DNA from: Chryseobacterium sp. MA9
Lineage (GTDB): Bacteria > Bacteroidota > Bacteroidia > Flavobacteriales > Weeksellaceae
Direction of reading: 5' to 3'
Assembly (NCBI RefSeq): GCF_024399315.1
Contig: NZ_CP075170.1
Location: 1-64,000, forward strand
Length of the DNA: 64,000 nt
The position numbers were made by a program, and so were the translations under genes. This document shows, in pieces, positions 8,370 to 17,036 of the stretch (positions within the stretch are counted from its first letter, which is position 1; each line of letters opens with the position of its first letter). The notes beneath the pieces were generated by a model. That model searched no databases. It was not told where the DNA came from and worked only from the letters and a program-made list of their open reading frames with translations.

Positions 8370-9215
8370 ATGTCTGCCCTAGAAAAATTCGGAGTTGATA
8401 TTTTTACGGAACATAATATTTTCGAGCGAATAGCTGTGGGTAAACCGTTTCGTCCCGATAATCCTGCTTTTATATTTATTAAATCAGGAACTATAAAACT
8501 TCGCCAGCATTTCAGTGATCTGGAGGTTTCTGCCAATATGTTTATGGTAACCGATCCACAAACCATTTATGAAGTGGTGGGAGTAACTGATGATTTTCAG
8601 TCCAGGATGGTTTCCTATAAGAGAGAATTTATTTCAGCTTTGTCATTGAAATTTAACCGTCTCATTACCTATCGTTATTTCAGACAGCAGATGAATAAAG
8701 GAGTTCCTTTTCCTGAGGACGAAATGGAAGTAGTCTGGAAAAGTGTCAATTTCCTGAAATATATTCTGGATTCTGAAACCGAAATGCTCTATAAGAAAGA
8801 AATGGTAGAGCATCTTTTCTCTGTTTTCTGCTATCAGATGGCCGGGATTATTTCCAAGGAAGATAACAGTTCTATGAATCAGATGTCCAGGCAGGAAGAA
8901 ATCGTGTTTGTATTTCTTACTGATATCGCGGAACACCATCTTACAGAAAGAACCGTTGAGTTTTATGCCGAACGGCAGTCAATTACAACCAGACATCTAT
9001 CTTCTGTGGTGAAGACCATTACAGGCAAATCTGCAAGTCAAATCATCGCTTTAATTGTCATCAATGAGGCGAAAGTACTCTTAAACTCTTCCAATAAACC
9101 GGTTTCAGAGGTTTCTTCTATTCTCGGATTCAGTGATCAATACTCGTTTTCTCACTTTTTTAAGAAGCATCTGGAGGTAAGTCCTACACAGTATAGACAT
9201 CAGTTCGAAAGCTGA
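8370..9215 (+). CDS. AraC-family transcriptional regulator
   Basis: A 281-residue regulator. The N-terminal half (about 1-160) is a cupin-like sensor domain with alternating strands (FIFIKSGTIKLRQHFSDLEV), and the C-terminal 100 residues hold the two helix-turn-helix motifs of AraC/XylS proteins: RTVEFYAERQSITTRHLSSVVK for the first, and PVSEVSSILGFSDQYSFSHF with the closing SPTQYR for the second. It stands immediately upstream of, and in the same direction as, the TolC/HlyD/MFS efflux genes with a 89-bp gap holding a promoter. Such proteins usually control the adjacent pump; the inducer cannot be deduced. Confidence 0.92.
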   Translation: MSALEKFGVDIFTEHNIFERIAVGKPFRPDNPAFIFIKSGTIKLRQHFSDLEVSANMFMVTDPQTIYEVVGVTDDFQSRMVSYKREFISALSLKFNRLITYRYFRQQMNKGVPFPEDEMEVVWKSVNFLKYILDSETEMLYKKEMVEHLFSVFCYQMAGIISKEDNSSMNQMSRQEEIVFVFLTDIAEHHLTERTVEFYAERQSITTRHLSSVVKTITGKSASQIIALIVINEAKVLLNSSNKPVSEVSSILGFSDQYSFSHFFKKHLEVSPTQYRHQFES

Positions 9216-9220
9216 AATCT

Positions 9221-9284
9221 TACATTTGAACATCTTTTTCCAAAAATCAAACATTTGATTGATTTTATTGTTGACCTAACTTTG
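9221..9284 (+). promoter_or_regulatory. Promoter region of the efflux operon
   Basis: TAACTTTG at 9277-9284 is a good -7 box, with TTTG at 9254-9257 as the -33 element (19-base spacer). A second box-like TACATTTG is at 9221-9228. The octamer ACATTTGA occurs twice (9222-9229 and 9251-9258), 29 bp apart, and may be half-sites for the AraC regulator. Confidence 0.6.
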
Positions 9285-9304
9285 CATCTGTAAAACAAGG
9301 TAAA

Positions 9305-10615
9305 ATGACACAAAAAATAAAAACAGCACTATCTGTATTGATAGCAGCTTTTCCTGCGCTGTTTTTTTCACAACAGATTAAACAGATGACCGCAGGTGAG
9401 GTGGCGGAACTTGCTGTTCAAAATCACCAGCAGCTCAAAGTTTCTGCTCAGAACATTGATATTGCAAAGCAGAATACAAATGTTGTTAAACTTCAGAAAC
9501 TTCCTACAATCACCGCTTCTACGAGTCAGTTCTATTTAGGAGACGCGGTAGCTATTGACAAAGACTTCTCGAATTCTACAAAAGTTCCGATGCCACATTA
9601 CGGAAGTTCGTACGCGGTACAGGCAACACAGCTTATCTTCAAAGGAGGATTGGTGAATAAGTCTGTTGAAATGGCAGGACTTCGTGAGCAGCTTTCCGAA
9701 CTGGATTTAGAGAAAAATAAACAGGATGTAAAATTTTTAGTGATTTCCAATTATCTGGATGTCTATAAAATCATCAATCAGGAAGAAGTATTTCAGAATA
9801 ACAAAAAACTCGCTCAGGAGCGTCTTAAAAACATTCAGAAATTCTACCAGCAGGGGATGGTAACCAGAAATGAGGTCATTCGTGGAGAATTGGCTATTAA
9901 AAACCTGGATCAGGGAATTCTTACTCTTACCAACAATAGGAAAATCCTTAATTATAATTTGAATATTGCTTTAGGCTTATCTTCTGACACGGAGATTGTT
10001 CCTACAGAAAGTTTAGAAAACAAAGAATTCGGAATAGGCATGGAATACTATACAGATCTTGCTCATGAAAGTAATCCATTGTTGAAGTCTGCTCAAAAAA
10101 ATATTGCGGTTGCAGATAAAAATATTGAGATTATCAAAACGGACAATGCACCTACACTGGCTGGATTTGGAGGATATACACTCCAAAGACCGATCACGAC
10201 TAGAAATCCAGTTTTGGATATGTACTCAGGAGGATGGCAGACCGGGGTTTCTCTCAGTTATAATATTGATACCCTTTATAAAACGAAAGAAAAAGTAAAA
10301 TTAGGGGAACTGCAAAAGAACCAAGCGAATGATGCCATGACTCTTGTACAGCAGAATGTAGATATGGGAGTGAATGCAGCCTATACAAAATATCAGGAAG
10401 CAATTCAGCAGGCAGATATTCTGAATGATTCCAAAAGACTGGCAGAAGAAAACTACAAGATTACAGAAGCCAAATATCTGAATCAATTGGCTGTACAGGC
10501 AGAAATGATTGATGCTCAGAACCAGAAACTACAGTCGGAACTTGATTATGCCAATGCTGAAATCAATGTTTTGTATCAGTATTACAACCTTTTGAAATCT
10601 ACAGGAACACTTTAA
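9305..10615 (+). CDS. TolC-family outer membrane efflux protein
   Basis: A 436-residue outer-membrane channel of a tripartite exporter. It has a signal peptide ending near SQQIKQMTAGEV and the two-repeat TolC layout of long amphipathic helices: AVQNHQQLKVSAQNIDIAKQ, VISNYLDVYKI, NNKKLAQERLKNIQKFYQQG in the first half and SNPLLKSAQKNIAVADKNIE, AYTKYQEAIQQADILNDSKR in the second. The length fits the family. It is the first gene of a pump operon, followed after 24 bp by the HlyD adaptor and then the MFS permease, the same gene set as EmrAB-TolC systems. Cargo is not evident; linkage to siderophore uptake genes downstream is discussed in the findings. Confidence 0.93.
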   Translation: MTQKIKTALSVLIAAFPALFFSQQIKQMTAGEVAELAVQNHQQLKVSAQNIDIAKQNTNVVKLQKLPTITASTSQFYLGDAVAIDKDFSNSTKVPMPHYGSSYAVQATQLIFKGGLVNKSVEMAGLREQLSELDLEKNKQDVKFLVISNYLDVYKIINQEEVFQNNKKLAQERLKNIQKFYQQGMVTRNEVIRGELAIKNLDQGILTLTNNRKILNYNLNIALGLSSDTEIVPTESLENKEFGIGMEYYTDLAHESNPLLKSAQKNIAVADKNIEIIKTDNAPTLAGFGGYTLQRPITTRNPVLDMYSGGWQTGVSLSYNIDTLYKTKEKVKLGELQKNQANDAMTLVQQNVDMGVNAAYTKYQEAIQQADILNDSKRLAEENYKITEAKYLNQLAVQAEMIDAQNQKLQSELDYANAEINVLYQYYNLLKSTGTL

Positions 10616-10639
10616 TTTTTAAAACTGACAATCAACACA

Positions 10640-11758
10640 ATGGAAAACAAGGAACAAACTACTCAAAATACGACACCAACTCCAGCAACATCTGTTGCGG
10701 AAAATAAGAAAAAGAAAAATAAAACCAATAAAATCAGAGCCATCATTTCTAATATCATCGTTTTTCTGGTGATCGGTTTCGGATTATTCTGGTTGATACG
10801 TGAATATTTCCACATCGGAAGCAAAACCTATACGGAAGCAGCACAGGTAGAAGAATTTATCAACCCCATCAATACAAGAGTTTCGGCATACATCAAAGAA
10901 ATTAAGTTTATTGAACATCAGCGCGTAAAAAAAGGAGATACGCTGGTAATTCTTGACGAACGTGAAATTCTTACACAGCTGGGACAGGCAGAAGCAGCTT
11001 ATCAGAATGCTATGGCGCAAAAAACTGCAACAAGTTCTTCTGTGAATACTGTTTCCAACAATATCAACGTAATGCAGTCTAATATTGCGGGAGCAAAAGC
11101 CAGATTATGGAATGCAGAACAGAACTTAAACAGATACAGAAATCTTTTATCAGCCGAAGCGGTTACAAGACAGCAATATGATCAGGTGAAGACGGAATAT
11201 GATGCGCAAAAAGCAGCCTATGAAACTCTAGTGAATCAGAAACAATCTGCAAATCTTTCTACTACAGAAGTGAAAAGCAGATTGGGAATTAATGATGCTG
11301 AAATTAAAAGAACAAAATCTGCTTTGGATATGGCCAGAATCAATCTTTCGTATACAGTTATTACCGCACCTTACGATGGAGTAATGGGAAGAAGAACCAT
11401 TTCTGAAGGTCAGTTGATTCAGCCGGGACAACAGGTTGCAACTATCGTTCTGAATGGTCAGAAATGGGTAACAGCCAACTTCCTGGAAAGCCAGATGCCA
11501 AATATCAAAGTAGGAGAAAAAATTTCTATGACAGCTGATGCTTTAGGCGGTAAAAAATTTGAAGGAGTAGTAACAGCGGTTTCAGCGGCTACCGGATCAA
11601 GATATTCAAGTGTGCCTACCGATAACTCTACCGGAAACTTCATTAAAGTACAGCAGAGAATTCCTGTAAGAATCGAGTTTACAGCATCCAATAAAAAAGA
11701 AGATATGGATAAGTTGAGTGCAGGAATGAATATGAATGTGAATATTAATAAAGACTAG
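10640..11758 (+). CDS. HlyD/EmrA-type membrane fusion protein
   Basis: The periplasmic adaptor of the pump, 372 residues. A Lys-rich cytoplasmic tail (residues 1-33) leads to one transmembrane segment (about 34-53), then a lipoyl/beta-barrel half (INTRVSAYIKEIKFIEHQRVKKGDTLVILDE), a long coiled-coil hairpin (about 110-220) and the second barrel half with VITAPYDGVMGRRTISEGQLIQPGQ, the standard HlyD signature. The N-terminal membrane anchor, rather than a lipoprotein signal, is as in EmrA. It lies between the TolC and MFS genes and should connect the two across the periplasm. A stem-loop of about 70 bp separates it from the permease gene. Confidence 0.93.
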   Translation: MENKEQTTQNTTPTPATSVAENKKKKNKTNKIRAIISNIIVFLVIGFGLFWLIREYFHIGSKTYTEAAQVEEFINPINTRVSAYIKEIKFIEHQRVKKGDTLVILDEREILTQLGQAEAAYQNAMAQKTATSSSVNTVSNNINVMQSNIAGAKARLWNAEQNLNRYRNLLSAEAVTRQQYDQVKTEYDAQKAAYETLVNQKQSANLSTTEVKSRLGINDAEIKRTKSALDMARINLSYTVITAPYDGVMGRRTISEGQLIQPGQQVATIVLNGQKWVTANFLESQMPNIKVGEKISMTADALGGKKFEGVVTAVSAATGSRYSSVPTDNSTGNFIKVQQRIPVRIEFTASNKKEDMDKLSAGMNMNVNINKD

Positions 11759-11766
11759 AAGGCGGA

Positions 11767-11837
11767 AGATATCAGATTTCAGACATTATGCTGTGGAAAG
11801 CTGAGGCTGAATGTTGAAAGTCTGTCATCTGATATCT
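11767..11837. repeat. Imperfect inverted repeat inside the efflux operon
   Basis: Arms of 18 bases (11767-11784 and 11820-11837) match with two mismatches; the outer AGATATCAGAT / ATCTGATATCT is perfect. The hairpin has no T tail, so it is more likely a dispersed repeat or an mRNA stabiliser than a terminator. Confidence 0.6.
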
Positions 11838-11859
11838 GAAACCTATTACCTAAAAAATC

Positions 11860-13452
11860 ATGTACAACAAAGGATTATATAGCGATTGGGTACCGAAACC
11901 CGTACAGCTGCTGCTGATTGTATTACTGCTTGCCGTGGTAATGCCAATCGGTGGGGTGTATACCGGAAATATCAGTTCTCTGGTAAGTGGTACCGGTGCC
12001 ATGACAGAATATTTTATGTGGGCTAACTATGCCACTACCATTGGGATGGGAGCCTGTATGCCTGTTGTTCTCAGAATCAAAATGAGGTTCAAAGTAAGGG
12101 ATAAGATGGTTTTACTTCTGGTACTTTTAGGATTGCTCAGTTATGTAAACGGAACTACTTTACAGCCAATGATTTTCATATTTACCTCTTTAGTGATAGG
12201 TTTTATGAAAATGATGGTCACCATAGAACTGTTCCTGCCACTGATGGTCATGATTGGAAACCGTGGTATGTTTTACGGAGCTTTCTATACCTTCGTTCTT
12301 GTGATGAATCAGGTGGCAACCTATTATGCAGCTGAATTTGCACTTGTCTACAACTGGCAGCAGTTTTACCTGTTCACAGCCGTTTTATGTTTTATTTTAG
12401 CTTTAATACACTGGATTTTTATGCATAATAAATATTTTGCGTTAAAAGTTCCACTGCATTATATTGACTGGTTAAGTATTTTGCTTTTCATTTCAACGTT
12501 CATGTTTTCGGCTTATGTGTATTCATTCGGAAGACAGCAGGATTGGTTCAATTCGAAGAATATTATGTATGCAAGTATTACAGCTTTTGTGAGTTTTGCA
12601 TTGCTTTCTATCCGTCAGTTAACTTTAAAAAGACCATACCTTTCTTTTAAAATTTTTACAAAAAATAATGTACAGCACGGCTTGTTCATGCTTTTCTGGC
12701 TGGGAATGTTTTTAGGAACAGCTTCTATTCAGAATACTTTTGCGGTTGGTGTGTTGGGCTATGACCAATTGACAAATACCAGACTGAGTCTGCTGATGAT
12801 TCCCGGAATTATTTTAGCCGGAGTCATTGCCATTTTCTGGTTCAAAAAAGAAAAACCTTTAAAAATGTATATTTTTTCCGGTTTCTCTGCAATGGTTGCA
12901 TATGCCATTATTATGTACTTTTCTATGGTATTGGAATTCAGTTATGACAACTGGTATCTGCCTATGTTTTTAAAGGGTTACGGAATGTGTTCACTGTTTA
13001 TCTCCGTATGGTTTTATACACTGGATAAGCTTGAAATGGATGAAATGCTGGCAGCCATCGGACTTGTATTGGTTTGGAGAACTTTCCTTGCCGTAGGAAT
13101 TTTTTCAACGCTCTATTCATGGTTTCAGTATCGTTTTCAGGTTACAGCAATTGGTGATCTTGCCGTTTATATGGACGGAATGACGGTTACTCCTCAGAAT
13201 GTAGCGGCTAATATGAAAGCCATTCAGCTAAATGCAATCATCATAGCTACCAAAAAGATATTCGGATATATTATTTTAGTCGGATTTGGAGTATTGATTT
13301 ATGTTGCCACCCATCATTTTGGAGCAAAACGTTTTCAGTATTTCAGATTTGTGAGAGTTCTTGGCGGTAAATCTGTTATTGCGAGAAGAAGACTTCGTGA
13401 AAGGAAAAAATTACTAGAAGAAATAAAAGATGCGGCTGGGCCTGCAATATAA
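11860..13452 (+). CDS. MFS permease of the efflux system (EmrB-like)
   Basis: A 530-residue inner-membrane protein with about 14 hydrophobic segments, fitting the 14-helix DHA2 branch of the major facilitator superfamily that works with HlyD adaptors. The usual motif A is poorly preserved; instead VVLRIKMRFKVRDKM follows the second helix. Helices are clear at LLLIVLLLAVVMPIGG, YATTIGMGACMPVV, FIFTSLVIGFMKMM and onward, and the C-terminus is a highly basic cytoplasmic tail (IARRRLRERKKLLEE). Position after tolC and hlyD supports a proton-driven exporter. A hairpin ending in T residues closes the operon 20 bases after the stop. Confidence 0.88.
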   Translation: MYNKGLYSDWVPKPVQLLLIVLLLAVVMPIGGVYTGNISSLVSGTGAMTEYFMWANYATTIGMGACMPVVLRIKMRFKVRDKMVLLLVLLGLLSYVNGTTLQPMIFIFTSLVIGFMKMMVTIELFLPLMVMIGNRGMFYGAFYTFVLVMNQVATYYAAEFALVYNWQQFYLFTAVLCFILALIHWIFMHNKYFALKVPLHYIDWLSILLFISTFMFSAYVYSFGRQQDWFNSKNIMYASITAFVSFALLSIRQLTLKRPYLSFKIFTKNNVQHGLFMLFWLGMFLGTASIQNTFAVGVLGYDQLTNTRLSLLMIPGIILAGVIAIFWFKKEKPLKMYIFSGFSAMVAYAIIMYFSMVLEFSYDNWYLPMFLKGYGMCSLFISVWFYTLDKLEMDEMLAAIGLVLVWRTFLAVGIFSTLYSWFQYRFQVTAIGDLAVYMDGMTVTPQNVAANMKAIQLNAIIIATKKIFGYIILVGFGVLIYVATHHFGAKRFQYFRFVRVLGGKSVIARRRLRERKKLLEEIKDAAGPAI

Positions 13453-13472
13453 AAATACCTTGTTTTTCACTA

Positions 13473-13516
13473 GTAAAATCCTGGTCCTTCATTGGGCTGG
13501 GATTTTACGCTTTTTA
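13473..13516 (+). terminator. Terminator of the efflux operon
   Basis: The 9-bp stem GTAAAATCC / GGATTTTAC (13473-13481 and 13500-13508) is followed by a T5 run after 'gc'. It comes 20 bases after the permease stop. Confidence 0.65.
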
Positions 13517-13519
13517 AAG

Positions 13520-13655
13520 GAGAAACTGGATGCTGGAAGAGGGAAGTAATGAAAGACGGTTTATAGCTATTTATTTTATTTAAAATCTTTAATCCAAAAG
13601 AAGTTATTATAACTTTTATTAGATTAAAGATCATAAATAACTTCCAGCTTCTATT
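13520..13655. repeat. Nested palindromic element, copy 1
   Basis: The outer arms GCTGGAAG (13532-13539) and CTTCCAGC (13641-13648) enclose a second palindrome, ATCTTTAATC / GATTAAAGAT (13585-13594 and 13622-13631), which itself encloses AAGTTA-TTA-TAACTT (13601-13615). A related element with the same left-end text (CTGGAAGAGGGAAG) is at 47072-47197. Confidence 0.55.
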
Positions 13656-13712
13656 TTTTTAAAAGAGGAAAAATCTCATACTTTGTTATTTTTATTCTTT
13701 CTAAATAAGAAT

Positions 13713-13720
13713 TATCTTTG
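13713..13720 (+). promoter_or_regulatory. -7 box of the TonB-dependent receptor gene
   Basis: TATCTTTG matches TAnnTTTG exactly, 29 bases before the ATG at 13750. Confidence 0.6.
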
Positions 13721-13749
13721 TGGAATTATAAAACTTTGAAGTAGAAAGA

Positions 13750-15960
13750 ATGAAAAAGCAGTATGCATTCATAGGTCTTTTGGTTTCGGGAGTTATGCTT
13801 TCCCAGACAGTAAAAGATTCTATAGCCTCTAAAGGTATTGAAGATGTGGTGATCGTAGCCTCCAGAAAACCTACAAAAATCTCTGAAGTTCCCGGAACGG
13901 TTTGGGTTGTACAAAAAGAAAAGATTCAGGAGCAGGCTAAAAGCGGAGTTCCCATCAAAGAAATGTTGTCGATTCTGATTCCCTCTATGGATATTGGTCC
14001 CCAGGGAAGAACCAATTACGGACAGAACATGAGAGGACGTTCAGCACTTGTAATGATTGATGGAGTTTCTCTGAACAGTATCCGTGCAATCAGTCGCCAG
14101 CTGGATGCTATTGATCCTTTTAATATTGAAAGAATTGAAGTGCTTTCTGGAGCAAGTTCAATTTATGGAGGCAATGCTACCGGTGGGATTATCAATATTA
14201 TTACAAAAACACCTTCCAAAAAAGGAATCAGCGGTGAAACTGAACTGGGAGTACGTACCGGATTTATGGGAAAAGATGATCATGATTTCCGTGCAGCACA
14301 GTCTATTGCAGCAAAAGGAGATAAGTTCTTCGGAAGATTGGGAGTTGCTTATCAACAGAATGGCGGTGTGTATGGAGCAGATCAGAAACAGCTTTTTACA
14401 GACATTACACAGACTGACCTTCAATACAACCAATCAATTGACATCCTTGCTACAGGAGGATATCAGTTTAATAATAAGCACAAAATTACAGCCTCTGTTC
14501 AATATTACAATTCCAAATTTAATGGGGACAGAAGTTTGTTTTTAGGTGAAAATCTAAGTGCATTTACTACCAAAAATGCTTCATTACTCGAAATGAGAGA
14601 TGGCTTCTCATCAGATAAAAATGTTGGAACGGAGCGTTATATGGCAACGGTAGCTTATAACGGAAACGGAATTTTAGGCGGACAGGATTTATATGTACAA
14701 GTGGCTACCCGTGGTGAAAAATTAGGATTTTATCCATTCCCGGGAAATGTTACTCTGCAGACAGGGAAAATACCTTATATGTCCTCATCACAGCAGGATA
14801 CCTATTATTCAGGAATTAAGGCTTTATTATCAAAATCGTGGCGAGGATTGAACGTGACTTATGGAGCAGACTTCGATTTTGAAAAATTTGAGGGAACACA
14901 ATCTGTTTATGATATTGCGAAGACAATGTCCAGCGGAGGTTTAGTCAATGAAACCAAATACAGTCTGGGAAGATATCCAACCAATCACTCACAGAGCTAC
15001 GCAGGATATGTTCAGGCAAAATATAATATTCTTCCAAAATTGCAAGTGAATGGAGGAATCCGTTATCAGCATATCAATGTGAAAATGGATGACTTTGTCG
15101 GTTCAGAACAGCAGACACAGATTGCCATGGGCTATGGAAGTTCAGCATCTGCAATTCCGGGAGGGGAAAGCTCTTATAATGTGACACTAATGAATGCTGG
15201 ATTATTATATAAATTTAATGAGCAGCATCAGGTTTGGGGAACTTTTTCCCAGGGAGCAAGCTTAGCAGATCCAGCTAAGTTTTATGGAATTGGCCAGTAT
15301 AAACTTGTTGGAACCAACTGGGATGTAGTATCCAGTATCAATGTAAAAGAACAGCCTCTTCAAGCTATCAAAACCAATCAGTTTGAAGTAGGATACCGTG
15401 TCAACAGAGGAGGGTTAAGAGCTCAGATTGCAGGATTTCTGAGTAATTCTGATAAAACGGTTGCTGTAGATAAAAAGACCTTTCAGATTCTTGTCAATGA
15501 TTTGAAATTAAGGAACATGGGAATTGAAGCTGAGGTTTCTTATTCCCTAAGCAATGGAGTTTATTTCGGAGCAAGCGGACTTCTGATCAAATCTGAGGTA
15601 GATAATAAAGGAGAGTGGCAAAAACAGGAAATTTACAATGCTTCCCCTTCAAAATTAGTGACTTATATTGGATATAACATTAAAAACTGGTCATTCAGAT
15701 TCCAGTCTTTGCAGAATTTCAAACAGAAAGACGAGCTTAATAATGTTGTGGAAGGCTATAATACTTCAGATTTGATGATAGGATACAGATTCCATTTTGG
15801 AAAATTCAACTTAGGAATCCAGAATCTATTCAATACAGACTATCAGACGATATGGAGCAAGCGTTCTCAGGTTTTATATTCTACTTACGGACTTCCGGAA
15901 TTGTTTAATTATAAAGGAAGAGGCAGAACATTCAACCTTTCTTACACTTTTGAATTTTAA
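13750..15960 (+). CDS. TonB-dependent outer membrane receptor (probable siderophore)
   Basis: A 736-residue outer-membrane gated barrel. After the signal peptide (ending near MLSQ) a TonB-box-like segment GIEDVVIVASRKPTK leads into the plug domain, with ALVMIDGVSLNS, NIERIEVLSGASSIYGGNATGGIINIITK as the standard plug signature at about residues 100-160. The remaining 550 residues are alternating amphipathic strands, ending with the aromatic FNLSYTFEF typical of barrel insertion. There is no N-terminal carboxypeptidase-regulatory domain or signalling domain, so it is a simple transporter. The next gene is a siderophore-interacting ferric reductase, which argues for a ferric siderophore as substrate. 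A strong hairpin lies between the two genes. Confidence 0.92.
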   Translation: MKKQYAFIGLLVSGVMLSQTVKDSIASKGIEDVVIVASRKPTKISEVPGTVWVVQKEKIQEQAKSGVPIKEMLSILIPSMDIGPQGRTNYGQNMRGRSALVMIDGVSLNSIRAISRQLDAIDPFNIERIEVLSGASSIYGGNATGGIINIITKTPSKKGISGETELGVRTGFMGKDDHDFRAAQSIAAKGDKFFGRLGVAYQQNGGVYGADQKQLFTDITQTDLQYNQSIDILATGGYQFNNKHKITASVQYYNSKFNGDRSLFLGENLSAFTTKNASLLEMRDGFSSDKNVGTERYMATVAYNGNGILGGQDLYVQVATRGEKLGFYPFPGNVTLQTGKIPYMSSSQQDTYYSGIKALLSKSWRGLNVTYGADFDFEKFEGTQSVYDIAKTMSSGGLVNETKYSLGRYPTNHSQSYAGYVQAKYNILPKLQVNGGIRYQHINVKMDDFVGSEQQTQIAMGYGSSASAIPGGESSYNVTLMNAGLLYKFNEQHQVWGTFSQGASLADPAKFYGIGQYKLVGTNWDVVSSINVKEQPLQAIKTNQFEVGYRVNRGGLRAQIAGFLSNSDKTVAVDKKTFQILVNDLKLRNMGIEAEVSYSLSNGVYFGASGLLIKSEVDNKGEWQKQEIYNASPSKLVTYIGYNIKNWSFRFQSLQNFKQKDELNNVVEGYNTSDLMIGYRFHFGKFNLGIQNLFNTDYQTIWSKRSQVLYSTYGLPELFNYKGRGRTFNLSYTFEF

Positions 15961-16010
15961 AAATAAGATGAAGGTAAAAATGCCTTGATCTGAAAAATAT
16001 ATTGTATTTC

Positions 16011-16046
16011 AAATCCGGTTTCTGAGATTATCGGAAACCGGATTTT
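16011..16046 (+). terminator. Terminator or attenuator after the TonB receptor
   Basis: A perfect 12-bp stem AAATCCGGTTTC / GAAACCGGATTT (16011-16022 and 16034-16045) ends in TTTT. It lies 20 bases before the next ATG, so it may end transcription or reduce read-through into the reductase gene. Confidence 0.75.
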
Positions 16047-16065
16047 AACTTAAAAAAAATCAGTT

Positions 16066-16878
16066 ATGGCAAAAACTTCAACAGGGCAGATTGTTGCCGA
16101 AGTCACCAGAAAAGAATACATTACTGACCATTTTATCAGAGTGTATTTATACTCACCGGAAGTTCAGATATTCAAAAATACCATGATAGGCGACAATAAT
16201 AAGATTGCAGTGCCTCCGGCTGGACTGAACGAGATTCATTTTCCGACGCTGGACGAAAATCATCAGTGGGTTTATCCACCTAAAGAAGTGGCTCCGGCCA
16301 TCAGAACCTATACCCACAGGGGAATTGATCTGAAAAAAAATGAACTGATCATCGACTTTGTAGACCATGGAGATGGCGGTCCTGCCTCCAGATGGGTAAG
16401 AGAAGCTGAAGCCGGTTCAAAACTGGGTGTAATGATGCGTTTGGAAGGAAAAGAACTGTATCCTGCAGCAGATTGGTATTTGCTGGTAGGAGATGCTACA
16501 GCCATTCCGGTCATCAGTGCTATTTTGGAAACACTGCCCGAAACAGCAAAAGGTATTTGTATGATTGAAGTTCATGGAAAAGAAGACGAGCAGCTGCTTG
16601 AAACGAAAGCCCAAATTGATTTTAAATGGTTACACAATGCACAACCGCAGATCAGCAGTGAAATTTCAGATGCTGTAAAAAGTATTGATCTTCCCGAGAC
16701 AACCAAATTTGGTTACATTGCATGTGAATTCTCAAGCGTGAAAGAAATTCGTACTTATCTCAGAAAAGAAAAAAACTGGACCTCTCAGGAATTATACGCT
16801 TATTCGTACTGGAAAGCAGGTGTAGCAGAAAATGAATCGCAGGCAGACAGACATAAGGAGAAGGATTCGATGAAGTAG
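16066..16878 (+). CDS. Siderophore-interacting protein, ferric-siderophore reductase (ViuB-like)
   Basis: A 270-residue cytoplasmic flavoprotein expected to reduce Fe(III) in imported siderophores with NAD(P)H and so release the iron. The FAD-binding motif appears as RTYTHR near residue 85, followed by the family's second signature DHGDGGPASRWV and GSKLGVM. The C-terminal half holds the pyridine-nucleotide part (WYLLVGDATAIPVISAILE, and later YSYWKAGVAE), which is the normal end of SIP-family proteins. It follows the TonB-dependent receptor in the same direction, separated by a hairpin. Electron donor and siderophore type are not visible. Confidence 0.93.
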   Translation: MAKTSTGQIVAEVTRKEYITDHFIRVYLYSPEVQIFKNTMIGDNNKIAVPPAGLNEIHFPTLDENHQWVYPPKEVAPAIRTYTHRGIDLKKNELIIDFVDHGDGGPASRWVREAEAGSKLGVMMRLEGKELYPAADWYLLVGDATAIPVISAILETLPETAKGICMIEVHGKEDEQLLETKAQIDFKWLHNAQPQISSEISDAVKSIDLPETTKFGYIACEFSSVKEIRTYLRKEKNWTSQELYAYSYWKAGVAENESQADRHKEKDSMK

Positions 16879-16881
16879 GTA

Positions 16882-16989
16882 GCAGGGATTAGGGATTTTG
16901 AGTTTGAGAGTTTAATGTGTGGGTAACTAGAAATAAAAATAACCATCAACTTGCAACTCGTACTCCGCATCCCTAAACCAGCACCCTGC
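16882..16989. repeat. Imperfect inverted repeat after the reductase gene
   Basis: TTAGGGAT (16889-16896) pairs with ATCCCTAA (16969-16976) and GCAGGG (16882-16887) with CCCTGC (16984-16989). Its C-rich right half is unlike the surrounding AT-rich DNA and resembles the dispersed repeats common in Chryseobacterium intergenic regions. Confidence 0.45.
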
Positions 16990-17024
16990 AACAAAATAAA
17001 CTGGCAACTATCACCCTGAACCCT

Positions 17025-17032
17025 TATCTTTG
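17025..17032 (+). promoter_or_regulatory. -7 box, leaderless start of the methyltransferase gene
   Basis: TATCTTTG matches TAnnTTTG and ends four bases before the ATG at 17037. Confidence 0.65.
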
Positions 17033-17036
17033 CACT

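Noticed and set aside
12001..13452. Frameshift or truncation in the MFS permease because motif A is weak
   Set aside because: The frame is open over its whole length with regular helices and a normal length of 530 residues, so the gene looks intact.
16271..16281. DnaA-box-like TTTATCCACC
   Set aside because: It is a single imperfect match inside the siderophore reductase coding sequence and far from dnaA.
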